Assembly (NCBI RefSeq): GCF_030915465.1
Contig: NZ_CP133267.1
Span: forward strand, 620,001 to 684,000
Length of the DNA stretch: 64,000 nucleotides
Source of the DNA: Neobacillus sp. PS3-34
GTDB taxonomy: Bacteria > Bacillota > Bacilli > Bacillales > Cytobacillaceae
Direction: 5' to 3'
The notes beneath the pieces are model-generated. The model worked only from the letters and a program-made list of their open reading frames with translations, ran no database searches and was not told the DNA's origin. The position numbers and the translations under genes were made by a program. The stretch's first letter is position 1. Each line of letters opens with the position of its first letter. Shown here piece by piece: positions 8,854-18,809 of the stretch.

Positions 8854-9887
8854 TCAACTTTCTCTGGTATTGCTTACCTTTTCTCTGGATAAAGCCTTTT
8901 CAAACTGCTCGATTAGTATAGGGACAACTTCAAAGGCATCGCCAACAATGCCATAATGGCAGTTCTGAAAAATAGGGGCATCTTTGTCCTTGTTAATGGC
9001 GATAATTAATCCTGAATTTTTCATTCCCACAATATGCTGAATTGCACCGGAAATTCCAATCGCAAAGTAAATTTTTGGGGTTACCGTTACACCGGTTTGC
9101 CCTACTTGATGAGCGTGGTCAATCCAGCCCGCTTCAACCACATCCCTGCTGGCACCAACCGCTCCACCAAGGGTTTCCGCCAATTGATGGATTAATTGAA
9201 AACCATCGTAGCTCCCTAATCCTTTTCCGCCTGCCACAATGATGTCTGCTTCGTCAATCCTTACTTTTTTTACCGTTTCCTTTACGATTTCCAGCACTTT
9301 CGTCCGCACATCTTCTTCCCTTAGGGAGATAGTTTCTTCAACAATCTTACCTGTTCTCCCTGGTTGAGGAGGCAGCGCCTTCATGACTTTCGAGCGTACT
9401 GTCGCCATTTGCGGCAGGTATTTTTTACATAAAATAGTCGCCATAATATTTCCGCCGAAAGCAGGCCGGCTTGCCAATAGTAATCCCGTTTCCTCCTCCA
9501 CATCGAGCTCTGTCGTATCCGCTGTCAAACCAGTCGGCAGATCGGTGGCTACGGCACTTGCGAGGTCTTTTCCCGTTGAAGTCGCCCCAAAAAGAATAAT
9601 TTCCGGTTTATGTTTATCCGTGCATTCCAGCAGGGCCTCATATAGGTTTCGGTCCGGTAATGTTTAAAGATCGGCTGATCATATACATACACCGTATCTG
9701 CCCCGTATTCAAAAACGGTTTGTGTTAAATGTTTAACATTATCCCCCACTAAAAAACCAGCCAATTCCACTCCCCGTTTGTCTGCCAGCTTTCTTCCGGC
9801 ACCCAACAATTCAAGGGATACACCTGCAACACTATCATCCTTCTGTTCAATGAACACCCATACACCTTTGTAATCTTGGAAATCCAA
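8854..9887 (-). CDS. etfA: Electron transfer flavoprotein alpha subunit, one frameshift
   Basis: The FAD-binding subunit of ETF, which passes electrons from acyl-CoA or other dehydrogenases to a quinone reductase. The joined protein is 344 residues. The N-terminal alpha/beta domain (from MDFQDYKGVWVFIEQ) and the C-terminal FAD domain with AGGKGLGSYDGF, GASRDVVEAGWIDH, QVGQTGVTV and IGISGAIQH are all present. The frame changes at about 9640, a few bases from the GGCC at 9634-9637. One restored base gives TY-x-EALLEC and the intact KPEIILFGAT segment. It starts directly at the end of etfB, so the two are one operon. Confidence 0.85.
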
Positions 9888-10715
9888 TTACACTCCCTCC
9901 TTTGTTTCAAACAGTTCTTTCTTTTCAAGCAGGACAGAGAGCAATTGCTCTACTTGTGACGTTGGGTTGCCTTCAAGGAACGTTCCCCCTGCCGGTTTTT
10001 GCGGAGCCCATACTTTGGAGACAATCGTTGGGGATCCCTTCAAGCCAAGCTGCTTTATATCTACATCCTCCAGGTCATCAACCGACCAGACATGAGGCTT
10101 ATATCTGGCCGCTTTTAACATGTTTGGAAACGGAGAATATGGCACTTCATTGATTGTTTTTTCAACGGAAAACAAACATGGCAGTGTGGAACGGACGACT
10201 TCAAATCCATCTTCCAGCTTGCGATGGACAATGGCATATCCTTCTTCTTGGTTGATTTCAACTACTTTGTTCACAGAAGTCAGCGGTGGAATATCGAGCC
10301 TTCGTGCAATTCCAGGTCCGACCTGCCCGGTATCTCCATCGATGGACATTTTCCCGCAAATGATCAAATCGATAGGCTGATGTTTTGAAATTTTATCAAT
10401 CGCTTTAGCCACAGCATAGCTCGTTGCCAGTGTATCTGCACCCGCAAACCGGCGGTCAGTGATTAAATAACCCTCATCCGCCCCTATTTCAATACATTTT
10501 TTAATCGCGGTAACCGCTGGAGGAGGCCCCATCGTTACAACCGATACGATTCCCCCATATCGATTCTTTAGCCGAACCGCCTCTTCCACAGCATGGGCAT
10601 CATACGGATTCAATATCGCAGGAGCCGTCCGGCGGTCCATCGTGTTTGTCTTCGGGTTCATCTTGATAATCTTCGTGTCAGGCACTTGCTTGATACAGGC
10701 TACAATATGAAGCAT
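9888..10715 (-). CDS. etfB: Electron transfer flavoprotein beta subunit
   Basis: The AMP-binding partner of EtfA. It is 275 residues, slightly longer than the usual 255-260 because of a C-terminal extension. The family motifs MLHIVACIKQVPDT near the start, NPYDAHAVEEAVRLK and DLIICGKMSIDGDTGQVGP are present. A GGGGAGGGG site precedes the ATG. The next gene is etfA without a gap. The neighbouring creatininase-type gene does not reveal which dehydrogenase uses this ETF. A 215-bp stretch upstream (10716-10933) holds the promoter region but no clear operator. Confidence 0.9.
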   Translation of the reverse strand: MLHIVACIKQVPDTKIIKMNPKTNTMDRRTAPAILNPYDAHAVEEAVRLKNRYGGIVSVVTMGPPPAVTAIKKCIEIGADEGYLITDRRFAGADTLATSYAVAKAIDKISKHQPIDLIICGKMSIDGDTGQVGPGIARRLDIPPLTSVNKVVEINQEEGYAIVHRKLEDGFEVVRSTLPCLFSVEKTINEVPYSPFPNMLKAARYKPHVWSVDDLEDVDIKQLGLKGSPTIVSKVWAPQKPAGGTFLEGNPTSQVEQLLSVLLEKKELFETKEGV

Positions 10716-10933
10716 CTAACCCCTCCCCTTCATTAAAAAGCACATTATTAATTGTTGCTTTGTGAAACTCGCCGGCTGATTTCGGCTAAAAACCTTATAC
10801 GCCCGTTTACATTAACTTTATTAACAGAGATGTCCATACATTCGAATTTTCTGACAAAAATATTCACAAACAGTGTTCAGGAGGTTTACACACAAACCTT
10901 CTCTTCTATTATTTGTCACTCAATATGAATTAG

Positions 10934-11446
10934 CGACCTCAACCCTGTCATTGTTTGATTGTCACCGCTTAATTATGAAAATATAAAAAAGGTCATGGCA
11001 GTTGTTAACTTCCATGACCTTCTGTAATAATATTCTATTAATCTAGCTGATTTACTAAAATATATTCTAGATCCTCTAACAATAGATCAGCAAAATCTTC
11101 CGTAATAGATTTGCCTTTTTGCGCCTGGATATGGTTCTTTAAAGCATTTAGCTTGTCAGGTGTTTTGTCCTTTTGTATGGCTTGTACTTGAGCTTCAATG
11201 CTCTTTACAATGCCTTGCTTTGTAAAAGCGTGGTTAGCTTCACCTATGCCAATTAATTCATCCAGATGATCGATATCCATGACGATAAAGATTTGGAACT
11301 GCTTTGAAGCCTTGTTGCCTGCGTTATCTTCCGCCAAGACTGTTAGTGTATGTTCACCTGGAGCTAATGACAGCGGCTTGATTTCGTTTAAATTGGAAAT
11401 CACCTTTCCATCAAGCGCATACTCGACTTTCGCAACACCACTCAGG
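10934..11446. repeat. Copy A of a 0.5-kb duplicated segment
   Basis: This segment matches 30553-31077 with scattered differences. It begins at CGACCTCAACCCTG and ends at CACCACTCAGG, where the two copies diverge abruptly. It carries the last 120-odd codons and the terminator hairpin (GGTCATGG...CCATGACC) of the secreted protein gene at 30669. Confidence 0.9.
11038..11446 (-). pseudogene. Orphan C-terminal fragment of the OmpL47-repeat secreted protein
   Basis: The frame reads the last Ig-like strand (LAPGEHTLTVLAEDNAGN) and the helical C-terminal tail ending in NQLD, as in the full gene at 30669-33900. There is no start, signal peptide or ribosome binding site. At its 5' end it is fused directly to the middle of an MFS transporter gene, so it is the product of a duplication or recombination. 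Confidence 0.85.
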
Positions 11447-12028
11447 CGCCGGGTTCCTGATCACATCCCAAATGTGGCTTTTCGGTGCAATCCCGATTCC
11501 GTTCACCTTTAGCGAAACGAAGAAAGCCAAAAAGATAAAGAAACTGGTGGCTATGAACACTACATAATAGCCGATCATGCCCCGGACCCGTGAGATGATA
11601 ATGCCCGAGAAAAGCGGGGCAATTATGCCACCAATCGTATAAAGGATTCCCTCTATATATAAAAATTTGTCCCGATCATTATTCGTAGTCAAGTCGAGAA
11701 CGGCCATATGCATTCCAACAAAATAAAGGCTCATGGCCAATCCATTTGAAATCCCTAACAGAAGAATATGCTGATCCAGGATTTTATGGAAAACAAGCAT
11801 GAGCATCGGGTTCGTTTTCCTAGCCAGCCATGCACATATGCCGAAACTTATCTTAATGGCCACGGACCAATATAAACTGTAATATGCGAGCTATGAATAC
11901 GTTTTATCCAGCCTCCAAAGGAACACGCTTTGGAAAATGCCTGACAGCGAAGTGCCAAAGGAAAACAAGGCATTCATGGCCATATAAAATTTCAATTCGG
12001 CCGAAAAAGTCTTAAAAATGCTAAACAT
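11447..12028 (-). pseudogene. MFS transporter, truncated by recombination
   Basis: The gene begins at an ATG at 12028 behind GGGAGATTAATAG and encodes about the first 195 residues of a major facilitator protein, with membrane segments such as ILLLGISNGLAMSLYFVGM, IEGILYTIGGIIAPLF and YYVVFIATSFFIFLAFF. An in-frame TAG near 11893 interrupts it, with no GGCC nearby. At 11446 it runs into the duplicated C-terminal fragment. It lies at the end of the sugar locus and may once have exported or imported a sugar. Confidence 0.8.
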
Positions 12029-12080
12029 CTATTAATCTCCCTTATAAAAAGGAGGGCCGCAGGTTATGCAGCCCCCGTTA

Positions 12081-13068
12081 CTAGTACATTACTATGGCTT
12101 TTGAAACATTTAGCTTTGGATAGTCAGCCATGATGCCAGGCAGTTCTTCCATAGGTACCCGATGCGAAATAAGGTTTTTGACATTGACAACTTTTTTGGA
12201 AATCAACGAAACGGCTTCTTCATGGGTGAATGGATTTACGAATGACCCTTTGATAATTAGTTCCTTTGAAAAAATTTCAAATGGGGAGACCGAAATTACT
12301 GTTTCAGGAGCGGAAACACCAAACAGCAAAACTTGGCCTCCCTTCGCTGCAGCATTAAAAGCAAATTCCATGCTTTCCTGCCTGCCTACACATTCAATGA
12401 CAACATCCGCTTCAATGTGCGGGGCGTCAATTGGATTGACCACTTGATCAGCACCAAGCTTATATAGTATAGATTTTTTGCTTTCCGTTGGCTCACTGAC
12501 TATTATTGACTCGACATTCTGTCCCTTCACTAGCTGAAGGAACAACCTGCCTATGAATCCCCCTCCGATGATAAGCACCCTGCTTAATGGGGAAAGCTGG
12601 ATTTTTCTGAAACCGTGCAGCACACAGCCCAATGGTTCAACTAGGGCTGCTTCCTCAAAGGTGACCGAATCAGGAATGTGATAACAATTAGCCTCAGGTA
12701 CGAGACAATACTCACCCATGCCGCCATCCCTAGTGACACCCACAGCCTGAAGGTTTTCGCACAAATTGGCCGGTTGCTACGGCAAAATTTACAGGTCTCG
12801 CAGTAAATATTAGGATCGATATGCGGTCGCCTGTTTTCAGTTTTCTTATTCCTTCGCCAACTTCAACGACTTCGCCTGCCAATTCATGGCCCAGGATGAT
12901 TGGGGGGTTCACCGCTGCCGAACCGGGATGGCCATGGTAAATATGCTGGTCGGTTCCGCAGATGCCGCAGCTTCTCACTTTAATTAGTACTTCCTGCGGG
13001 GATGGGACAGGCATGGGAACATTGACTAACCCCAACTCTTTTATGCCTTTTAGAACAGCTGCTTTCAT
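12081..13068 (-). CDS. Zinc-dependent alcohol/polyol dehydrogenase, two frameshifts
   Basis: A medium-chain dehydrogenase related to sorbitol and threonine dehydrogenases. The joined length is 329 residues. The catalytic zinc motif CGICGTDQHIYHG, GHELAGEVVEVGEG, the four-cysteine structural zinc loop CETCKFCRSNRPNLC and the Rossmann motif VLIIGGGFIGRL are all recoverable. One shift lies at the GGCC at 12768-12771, the other near 12818 with no GGCC. The ATG overlaps the stop of the GH13 gene as ATGA, so it is translationally coupled to it. In the context of the sugar locus it may oxidise a sugar alcohol, but the substrate is inferred only from the neighbours. Confidence 0.75.
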
Positions 13069-14180
13069 GATACATGCACCTCGCCACAATTGGTTTTTCC
13101 TTCATGCTCAAGCAAAATAATTGCTTCATTGGGCATAATCGATAAATTGTTTCCGTTCCCAAGAGAGGTTCTCTTATTGGAAAGAAGCAAGTCATAGTTG
13201 TCTGTTTGAACATCAATGGATTTGTCTTCACTGGAGTAGTTTAAAGCTATCAGCACCCTTTTGGATTCCTTCACTTCTAATGAAGAAAATCATGTCGTCC
13301 TGCTTTTTCAAAATTTCATACTCTCCGCTATGCAATGAACTATGCTGTTTACGATATTGAAGTTAAAGGCCACATCCAGCTTCCCCGAACCTGAATAGGC
13401 TTTTGAATGTCGATATCCTCAGAACCGACTTCACCGACATTGAACTGGTCCGGGTATTGATGGACAACTTCTGAAATTTCACGGATCACCTTCATGATAC
13501 CTTCCTGGTCTTTATCATTCAGATGGATTTGTTCTTTTTTATCCTGATCGAAAGGATTGTCCGGAAATGAATCATTTACTTTCAGGAAATTAATAACGTC
13601 AAGGCGGAATCCGTCAACGCCTTTTTCCAGCCAAAACCTCATCACATTGAACATCGCTTGTCTGAGCTCGTGATTGGCCCAGTTCAGATCAACCTGTTCC
13701 TTCGCAAAAGCGTGATAATAAAATTGGTCTGTCGTTTTCATCATATTCCCAGGCTGGGCCGCTAAAGAATGATCCCCAGTTGTTAGGCTGGTCCTTCCAA
13801 ATATACCAATCGCGTTTCGGATTATCTCTAGATGACCTTGATTCCTTGAACCATTTGTGTTCTGAAGAAGTATGGTTCAAGACCAGGTCGGCAATATCCC
13901 TAATGCCCCGCTTGTGCGCTTCAACAATAAAATTCTCGAAATCTTCCATTGTTCCGTAAGAAGGATCAATTCCGTAATTATCGGAAGTGTCCTAGCCGTT
14001 ATCGACTTTAGGTGATGGATAAAAGAGAGTAAGCCAAAGTCCGTCAATCCCAAGATCCTTCAGATAGTCAAGCTTCGAGGTGATGCCGTCAAAATCCCCG
14101 ATCCCATCCCCGCTGCCATCTTTAAAGCTCGGGACATATATTTCATAAAAAACTGCCTTCTTGCACCACGAATGATTCAT
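13065..14180 (-). pseudogene. GH13 oligo-1,6-glucosidase type alpha-glucosidase, internally deleted
   Basis: An N-terminal barrel start [16 protein letters not shown], the RDIADLVLNHTS motif, the nucleophile region VDGFRLDVINF and the acid/base GEVGSED identify GH13. It is broken several ways: a TAG at about 13994, one missing base in an A-run near 13735, a shift near 13400 that a restored GGCC would cure, and a real internal deletion near 13350. That deletion joins the FNFN segment directly to a C-terminal YRKQHSSLHSGEY, removing about 200 residues. The deletion means it is not functional. Its 3' end is coupled to the dehydrogenase gene. Confidence 0.85.
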
Positions 14181-14241
14181 AAGCACTCTCATCTCCGACG
14201 TTACAAATAATAAAAGTAATTCTATTTTCAAATTATAAAAA

Positions 14242-15652
14242 TTACGAATTCTTTATTGGGTTATTTTTTGCCATTTCATAAATAACTTTTACATCCCCAG
14301 CAGGTATCACGATTATTCCTGAGCTTACATATTCCGATTTATACACATCATATAACCTATTATTTTGGTTCATAGTCACTTCTTTTGCTTCCGCCAAAGG
14401 ATTATAAAATAAATAAAATGCTGGCTTTCCCGGATTTAGGAAGTCCGTTTTTGAAAGATTAAGCTTTAAAATATAAGGGTGCTCTGTAGGTTCGACCAGT
14501 GCTGCCCACCACAAAGCCAATGAGCCGCCATAAACGGATTTATGCGTATGAAAATCCCCGAATGCGTAGGGTTTTTGGCCCTTTGTCACAGGACAAGGTT
14601 TCATACGGGACATCCGGCGGCAGTTCCGCAGGCTTTGTGCCTCTGGACTTAAAAGATCTCCAAAAAACGCCCTTGCATTAGCAGCCGTATGAAGGGCATA
14701 TTTAGCAATTAGCTTTGCTTTTTCTTTACTGACATAGGAAGCGATTGGCAGCAAAAATGGCAATAGAATTAAACTTTCCAGACTATAGGCTGTTTGGGAA
14801 GCTTCCTCACGTGAATATCCCCTCCATCCCCTCATCAGACCGTTTACTTCAGCATCTCCCCATTTTCCTGTATGCATGGGTCCCTTCTTGCTGTCAAAAG
14901 TAAAACCAATGATCTTATTCAACTCAAACGAAAAGCCCATGCTGTTTAATTTTACCGCCGCCTGACATGCCATGGCACCACTCGGGATTTCATACCAAGG
15001 GTTAGTTTGAAAAGATTGATAGAATCCCATTGCTTTTACTGCTTCGTTTAAATATTTTAGGTCACCGGACTGTTCAAATCCAACAAGCATTAAATATGAA
15101 TAGGCACCGATTGTATCAGGCTGCCTGTAGGAATCTTTGTTTGTAAAAGGAGTTCCTGCAGAAAAATCGAATCCCTGGTCATTAAAATCATAGTTATTCG
15201 TCTTTGCGATACCCAGCAGTGTGTCTAAACTTTGCTTTATCATGTTTGTATATTCAGGAGAAGAAGGTTGCGATTTCCTTATAATTTCGAAGGCATAGCA
15301 GTTTACCAGCATCAAATACCAATATTCCTCACGCCGATTGCCCGGGTGGTTTATGAATATTGAATTTTCCGCAGAAAAATATGTACCAAGGGTGGGCAGG
15401 AAATCCGCGACCGACTCCCCGCGCAGGATCTTGCCTAGAATAATCCCGCCAAATGTTATCAATTCATGGCCTCCCATCTTCAACGAACGCGCCAAATCGA
15501 TGGAAACCTTCCTTGTCCGTGAACCTTACTCCATTCTTATCATCCATGATGTACTTATTAAACCGATCTGCAATCACACTCCAATTCAATGGAAAATGAC
15601 GCGGAACATCCGGGAAATACTTCACTTCTGACATAGCTGATTGGTCTGCCAT
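14242..15652 (-). CDS. Predicted (alpha/alpha)6-barrel glycosidase-like protein, one frameshift
   Basis: I do not recognise the exact family. The joined protein is about 470 residues, with long amphipathic helices, many aromatic residues, and a small beta-sandwich-like C-terminus ([17 protein letters not shown]). This pattern resembles six-hairpin glycosidases such as polysaccharide lyase or GH88/GH105-type enzymes. It has no signal peptide, so it would act on imported oligosaccharides. A GGGGG site lies before the ATG at 15652. The frame changes at the GGCC at 15468-15471. It lies between manA and the GH13 gene on one strand. Confidence 0.6.
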
Positions 15653-15704
15653 TGTAATCCCCCTTTTTCTTTAACGGTTACCGTTCTTGCTGTCCGTTTT
15701 TCCG

Positions 15705-16698
15705 TTACACATGAGAAACGATAAACTCCGCTTTTCCTTCCAGCTTATATTCATGGATACTGTTAGGCAGGATAAAGTGAGTTCCCTTTCGAATGGAAAA
15801 AGTCTTTCCTTCCACGGTGAGTTCTGCTTCCCCGTCAAGTACGCTCACCTGCAAGAAGTCAGCCGTTACCTCTCGTGACGCCTTACCATCCAGCTGCCAG
15901 TGATTCACAGTAAAATACTGTTCTTTCACAAGCTGCTTTTCCGCCAAATCGCCAAAAACAGCTTCTTTCTTTTCTACTGCGGCATCTTGATGTGGGACGG
16001 TGATGACCTGTATCGACTGCTCGAGATGCAGGTCTCGTTTGTTCCCTGTTGCATCCGTACGATCATAATCATATACCCGATACGTAATGTCGGAGCTTTG
16101 CTGTGTTTCCAGGATGATAATTCCTTTCCCTATTGCATGGACGGTGCCACTTGGAACATAAACAAAATCACCCGCCTCTACTTTCACACGCCGTAAAAGC
16201 TTGTCCCATTCACCCTTGGCGGCCATTTCCGCAAGCTCTTCCTGTGTGGCAGCATGATGTCCCAGTACCAGCTCGGCGCCTTCCTCTGCACTAATGACAT
16301 ACCAGCACTCCGTTTTTCCATATGGCATGCCTTCTACTTCGCGTGCAAATTTGTCATTCGGATGAACTTGGACAGAAAGGTCATCGGCTGCATCAAGAAT
16401 TTTCACAAGCAACGGGTATTCTTCCTCGTTCCCGGCCTTTTATTGAACAGCTCTCCATGCTGGCTCCAGCCTCAGCCAGAGTTTTGCCTGCAAGAGGGCC
16501 GTTTTTAATCAGGCTTGGTCCGTTGGGATGTGCCGAAATAACCCACGCTTCCCCTGTGTGCTCAGACGGATTCTCGTAATTGAATTCCGTTTTTAATTTT
16601 TGTCCGCCCCAAATTCTTTCTTGCAGGACAGGCTCTAAAAAAATCGGTTCATTTTTATATATGATTGCCTCCAACTCTTTCATCTTGGCTAAAAACAT
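15705..16698 (-). CDS. manA: Mannose-6-phosphate isomerase, class I, two frameshifts
   Basis: Interconverts mannose 6-phosphate and fructose 6-phosphate. The joined protein is about 331 residues, normal for bacterial ManA. The motifs FLEPVLQERIWGG, the zinc-site signature LSVQVHPND, ECWYVI and VYVPSGTVHAIGKG are present. Two shifts are needed: one near 16470, where GAGGCTGG becomes GAGGCCTGG, and one at the GGCC at 16434-16437. Together they restore WSQHGELFNKR-GNEEEYPLLVKIL. The start is uncertain: ATG codons at 16698 and 16683 both lack a good ribosome binding site, while a GGAGG lies downstream of both. A terminator separates it from the GH130 gene upstream, so it may have its own promoter. 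ManA fits the beta-mannoside reading of the locus. Confidence 0.85.
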
Positions 16699-16761
16699 TT
16701 TGTCTTATAAACAGCCAATTTCAAATTTCTCTCTTTCTAACAAGCTGAGCCAAATACAAAC

Positions 16762-16795
16762 AAAACCCGCGGACAAAAACAGTCCGGCGAGTTTT
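16762..16795 (-). terminator. Terminator after the GH130 gene
   Basis: AAAACTCGCCGGAC and GTCCGCGGGTTTT pair with a TTTTT loop on the minus strand and continue as TGTTTG. It divides the sugar locus into an import/GH part and a manA part. Confidence 0.75.
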
Positions 16796-16822
16796 AATAC
16801 TAGGATTGAAGGTTTATGCTAG

Positions 16823-17887
16823 TTACTCTAAATAAGTCAATGAATCCAGGATTTCTTTTAGACTTAATTCTGCGCATGCCATAGATGTATCCGCTGCACC
16901 GTAATACAACTTGACAACATCACCTTCAACTAAAGCACCACAGGAAAATACAACTCCGCCAAAAAAACCAGTTTCTTCATAATCAGCTTCTGGCTTCAAG
17001 AGAGGTTCACTGGATCTTGCGATTACTTTTGCCGGATCGTTTAAATCAAGCAGTACAGCTCCCAAACAATAGCGATGATCTGATGTAGCACCATGGTAAA
17101 TCTCTAACCATCCCTTTTCTGTTTTGAATGGTACTGCTCCGCCGCCGATACGCCCGGAGTCCCACATTCCTTCTCTTAATCCCATTAAGTGTTTATGATT
17201 TCCCCAATGTAATAAGTTTGTAGATTCTGAAATCCAGATTTCGGGGTTGCCAATACTCCTTAACGTCGGGCGATGCATTGCATAATATTTCCCATTGATC
17301 TTTTCAGGGAAAATCAGCGCATCTTTATTTTCTGGTGCGAAAATCATTCCATGATGCTCATAACTGACAAAATCTTTTGTAGAGACCATGGACTCACCGA
17401 CACCAACCGGTGAAACCGCTGTAAAGTAGATATAATATACATCTTCAATCTGTGTAATTCTTGCGTCCTCCAAACCAAAAGTTTCTAATTCATTTGAAGG
17501 ATAAATGAATGGTTTTTCATCAATTGAAAAATGACGGCCATCTTTACTTCTTGCAATTCGTAAGTAAGAAAGCGATGTTAAATAGCTGAAGCCGTCTGAA
17601 CTGTCTGCTTCACGAAAAAATCGAGAGTCTGAGAAATCATATTTAGGGTCGTTTAAATCAAACTCTGCAATTTCCAATTCTTTTGTTTTTGGATTAAAAA
17701 TCGGAGACTTTACAATTGCAGGGTCATTGCTGATTGGTCTCTCAGCCACACGCAGCAGCATGATTACTTCATCATTAAATGTTGCAATCCCGGCATTAAA
17801 AGCACCGATTACCTCGAAGCCAGAATGATACGGCTTAACATCGGCCGGTGTCACTAATGGGTTTTCCTCATATCTGTAAACTTTCAT
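16823..17887 (-). CDS. GH130 family beta-mannoside phosphorylase/mannosidase
   Basis: A five-bladed beta-propeller enzyme of 354 residues. The motifs AFNAGIATFNDEVIMLLRV, FGLEDARITQ, MHRPTLR and GGGAVPFKTEKGWLEIYHG are typical of GH130. Family members either phosphorolyse beta-1,4-mannosyl-glucose or mannobiose, or hydrolyse beta-1,2-mannobiose. I cannot choose between these from sequence alone. There is no signal peptide. It follows the ROK kinase by 27 bp and ends at a terminator, so it is the last gene of the first transcription unit. Released mannose 1-phosphate or mannose would connect it to manA. Confidence 0.85.
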   Translation of the reverse strand: MKVYRYEENPLVTPADVKPYHSGFEVIGAFNAGIATFNDEVIMLLRVAERPISNDPAIVKSPIFNPKTKELEIAEFDLNDPKYDFSDSRFFREADSSDGFSYLTSLSYLRIARSKDGRHFSIDEKPFIYPSNELETFGLEDARITQIEDVYYIYFTAVSPVGVGESMVSTKDFVSYEHHGMIFAPENKDALIFPEKINGKYYAMHRPTLRSIGNPEIWISESTNLLHWGNHKHLMGLREGMWDSGRIGGGAVPFKTEKGWLEIYHGATSDHRYCLGAVLLDLNDPAKVIARSSEPLLKPEADYEETGFFGGVVFSCGALVEGDVVKLYYGAADTSMACAELSLKEILDSLTYLE

Positions 17888-17914
17888 TTTCTATTCTCCT
17901 TTAATAATCAAAGA

Positions 17915-18790
17915 TTAATAAACTTCGAATTCAGAGATAAAATGATAAACAGCACCAATTAAATTTGAATCATTATAGAAACGGCACGTATTCAGATTTA
18001 ATTTAATACTGCTCATTCCAACTTCTTTTCTAATCTCTTCATATCTATTCTTTAAATCTTCGATAAATTTTTTGTTTGTCGAAATGGCTCCCCCGACAAG
18101 TACAATTTCAGGGTCATACATATGAACAGCATTGTAAAATAAGATTGCCAAATCATTGATGAAATTTTTGTATTCCTCATCAACCAAGGGATTATCAAGG
18201 TATTGAAAAACTTCCTGTCCGTTTTTTACCGGCACAATTGGGCTGATTCGATCGACTAGCGCCTTGGTTGAGGTAAATTCGCTTTCATAATAAAATTTCC
18301 CATCAATATTTCTAATCAAATATCCAAGTTCAGAACCATAAAGGTTCGCTCCGCGGAAAATTTGATTATTTACTACAAATGTTGATCCAATTCCCGTACC
18401 TATAACAATATTTAAAAAATTCCTGTAACCTCTTGCATTCCCAATCCACATTTCAGCAAGGGTTGCACAATTGGCATCATTCTCAATGCTGCAGCTTACG
18501 CCCAATTCACGTTCCAATCTCTTTACCCAATCCCCTTCTTTAATGCAGGGAACCGATACTGTACCTGATATTGTTTTGTTTTTCCTGTCAATTGTCCCCG
18601 GAGATGAGATGCCTATTTTTTTACAGCCGCTTTTAAAAGTCAACTCGCTGATTTCTTTATAAAAATCTGCAAAATCTATTCCGTCTACTGCTAGCTCTCC
18701 CTTTTCAAAGATTGTGCCCTCCCGGTCCAGAATTCCCCATTTAATACAGCTGCCGCCAATATCTATCGCCAAATAATTGGAATTCAACAT
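17915..18790 (-). CDS. ROK-family sugar kinase
   Basis: An ATP-dependent hexokinase-type protein of 291 residues. The phosphate-1 motif AIDIGGSCIKWGIL, the catalytic Asp in ENDANCATLAEMWIG, IVIGTGIGSTFVVN and the adenosine motif VLVGGAIS are present. The zinc-binding CxCGxxGC loop of many ROK kinases is absent: the GSELGY segment is followed by a Phe/Tyr-rich loop instead. In the raw sequence it is fused to the GH1 gene upstream, but it has its own AGAGGGG ribosome binding site six bases before the ATG at 18790. I therefore call it a separate gene. The likely substrate is glucose or mannose released by GH1 or GH130. Confidence 0.85.
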   Translation of the reverse strand: MLNSNYLAIDIGGSCIKWGILDREGTIFEKGELAVDGIDFADFYKEISELTFKSGCKKIGISSPGTIDRKNKTISGTVSVPCIKEGDWVKRLERELGVSCSIENDANCATLAEMWIGNARGYRNFLNIVIGTGIGSTFVVNNQIFRGANLYGSELGYLIRNIDGKFYYESEFTSTKALVDRISPIVPVKNGQEVFQYLDNPLVDEEYKNFINDLAILFYNAVHMYDPEIVLVGGAISTNKKFIEDLKNRYEEIRKEVGMSSIKLNLNTCRFYNDSNLIGAVYHFISEFEVY

Positions 18791-18809
18791 AGCCCCTCTT
18801 CCCCTGCCA

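Noticed and set aside
15673-15685. AACGGTTACCGTT palindrome before the glycosidase gene as a LacI operator
   Set aside because: It resembles the 28.4-kb operators only loosely (CGGTTACCG in place of AACGTT) and no promoter is evident beside it.
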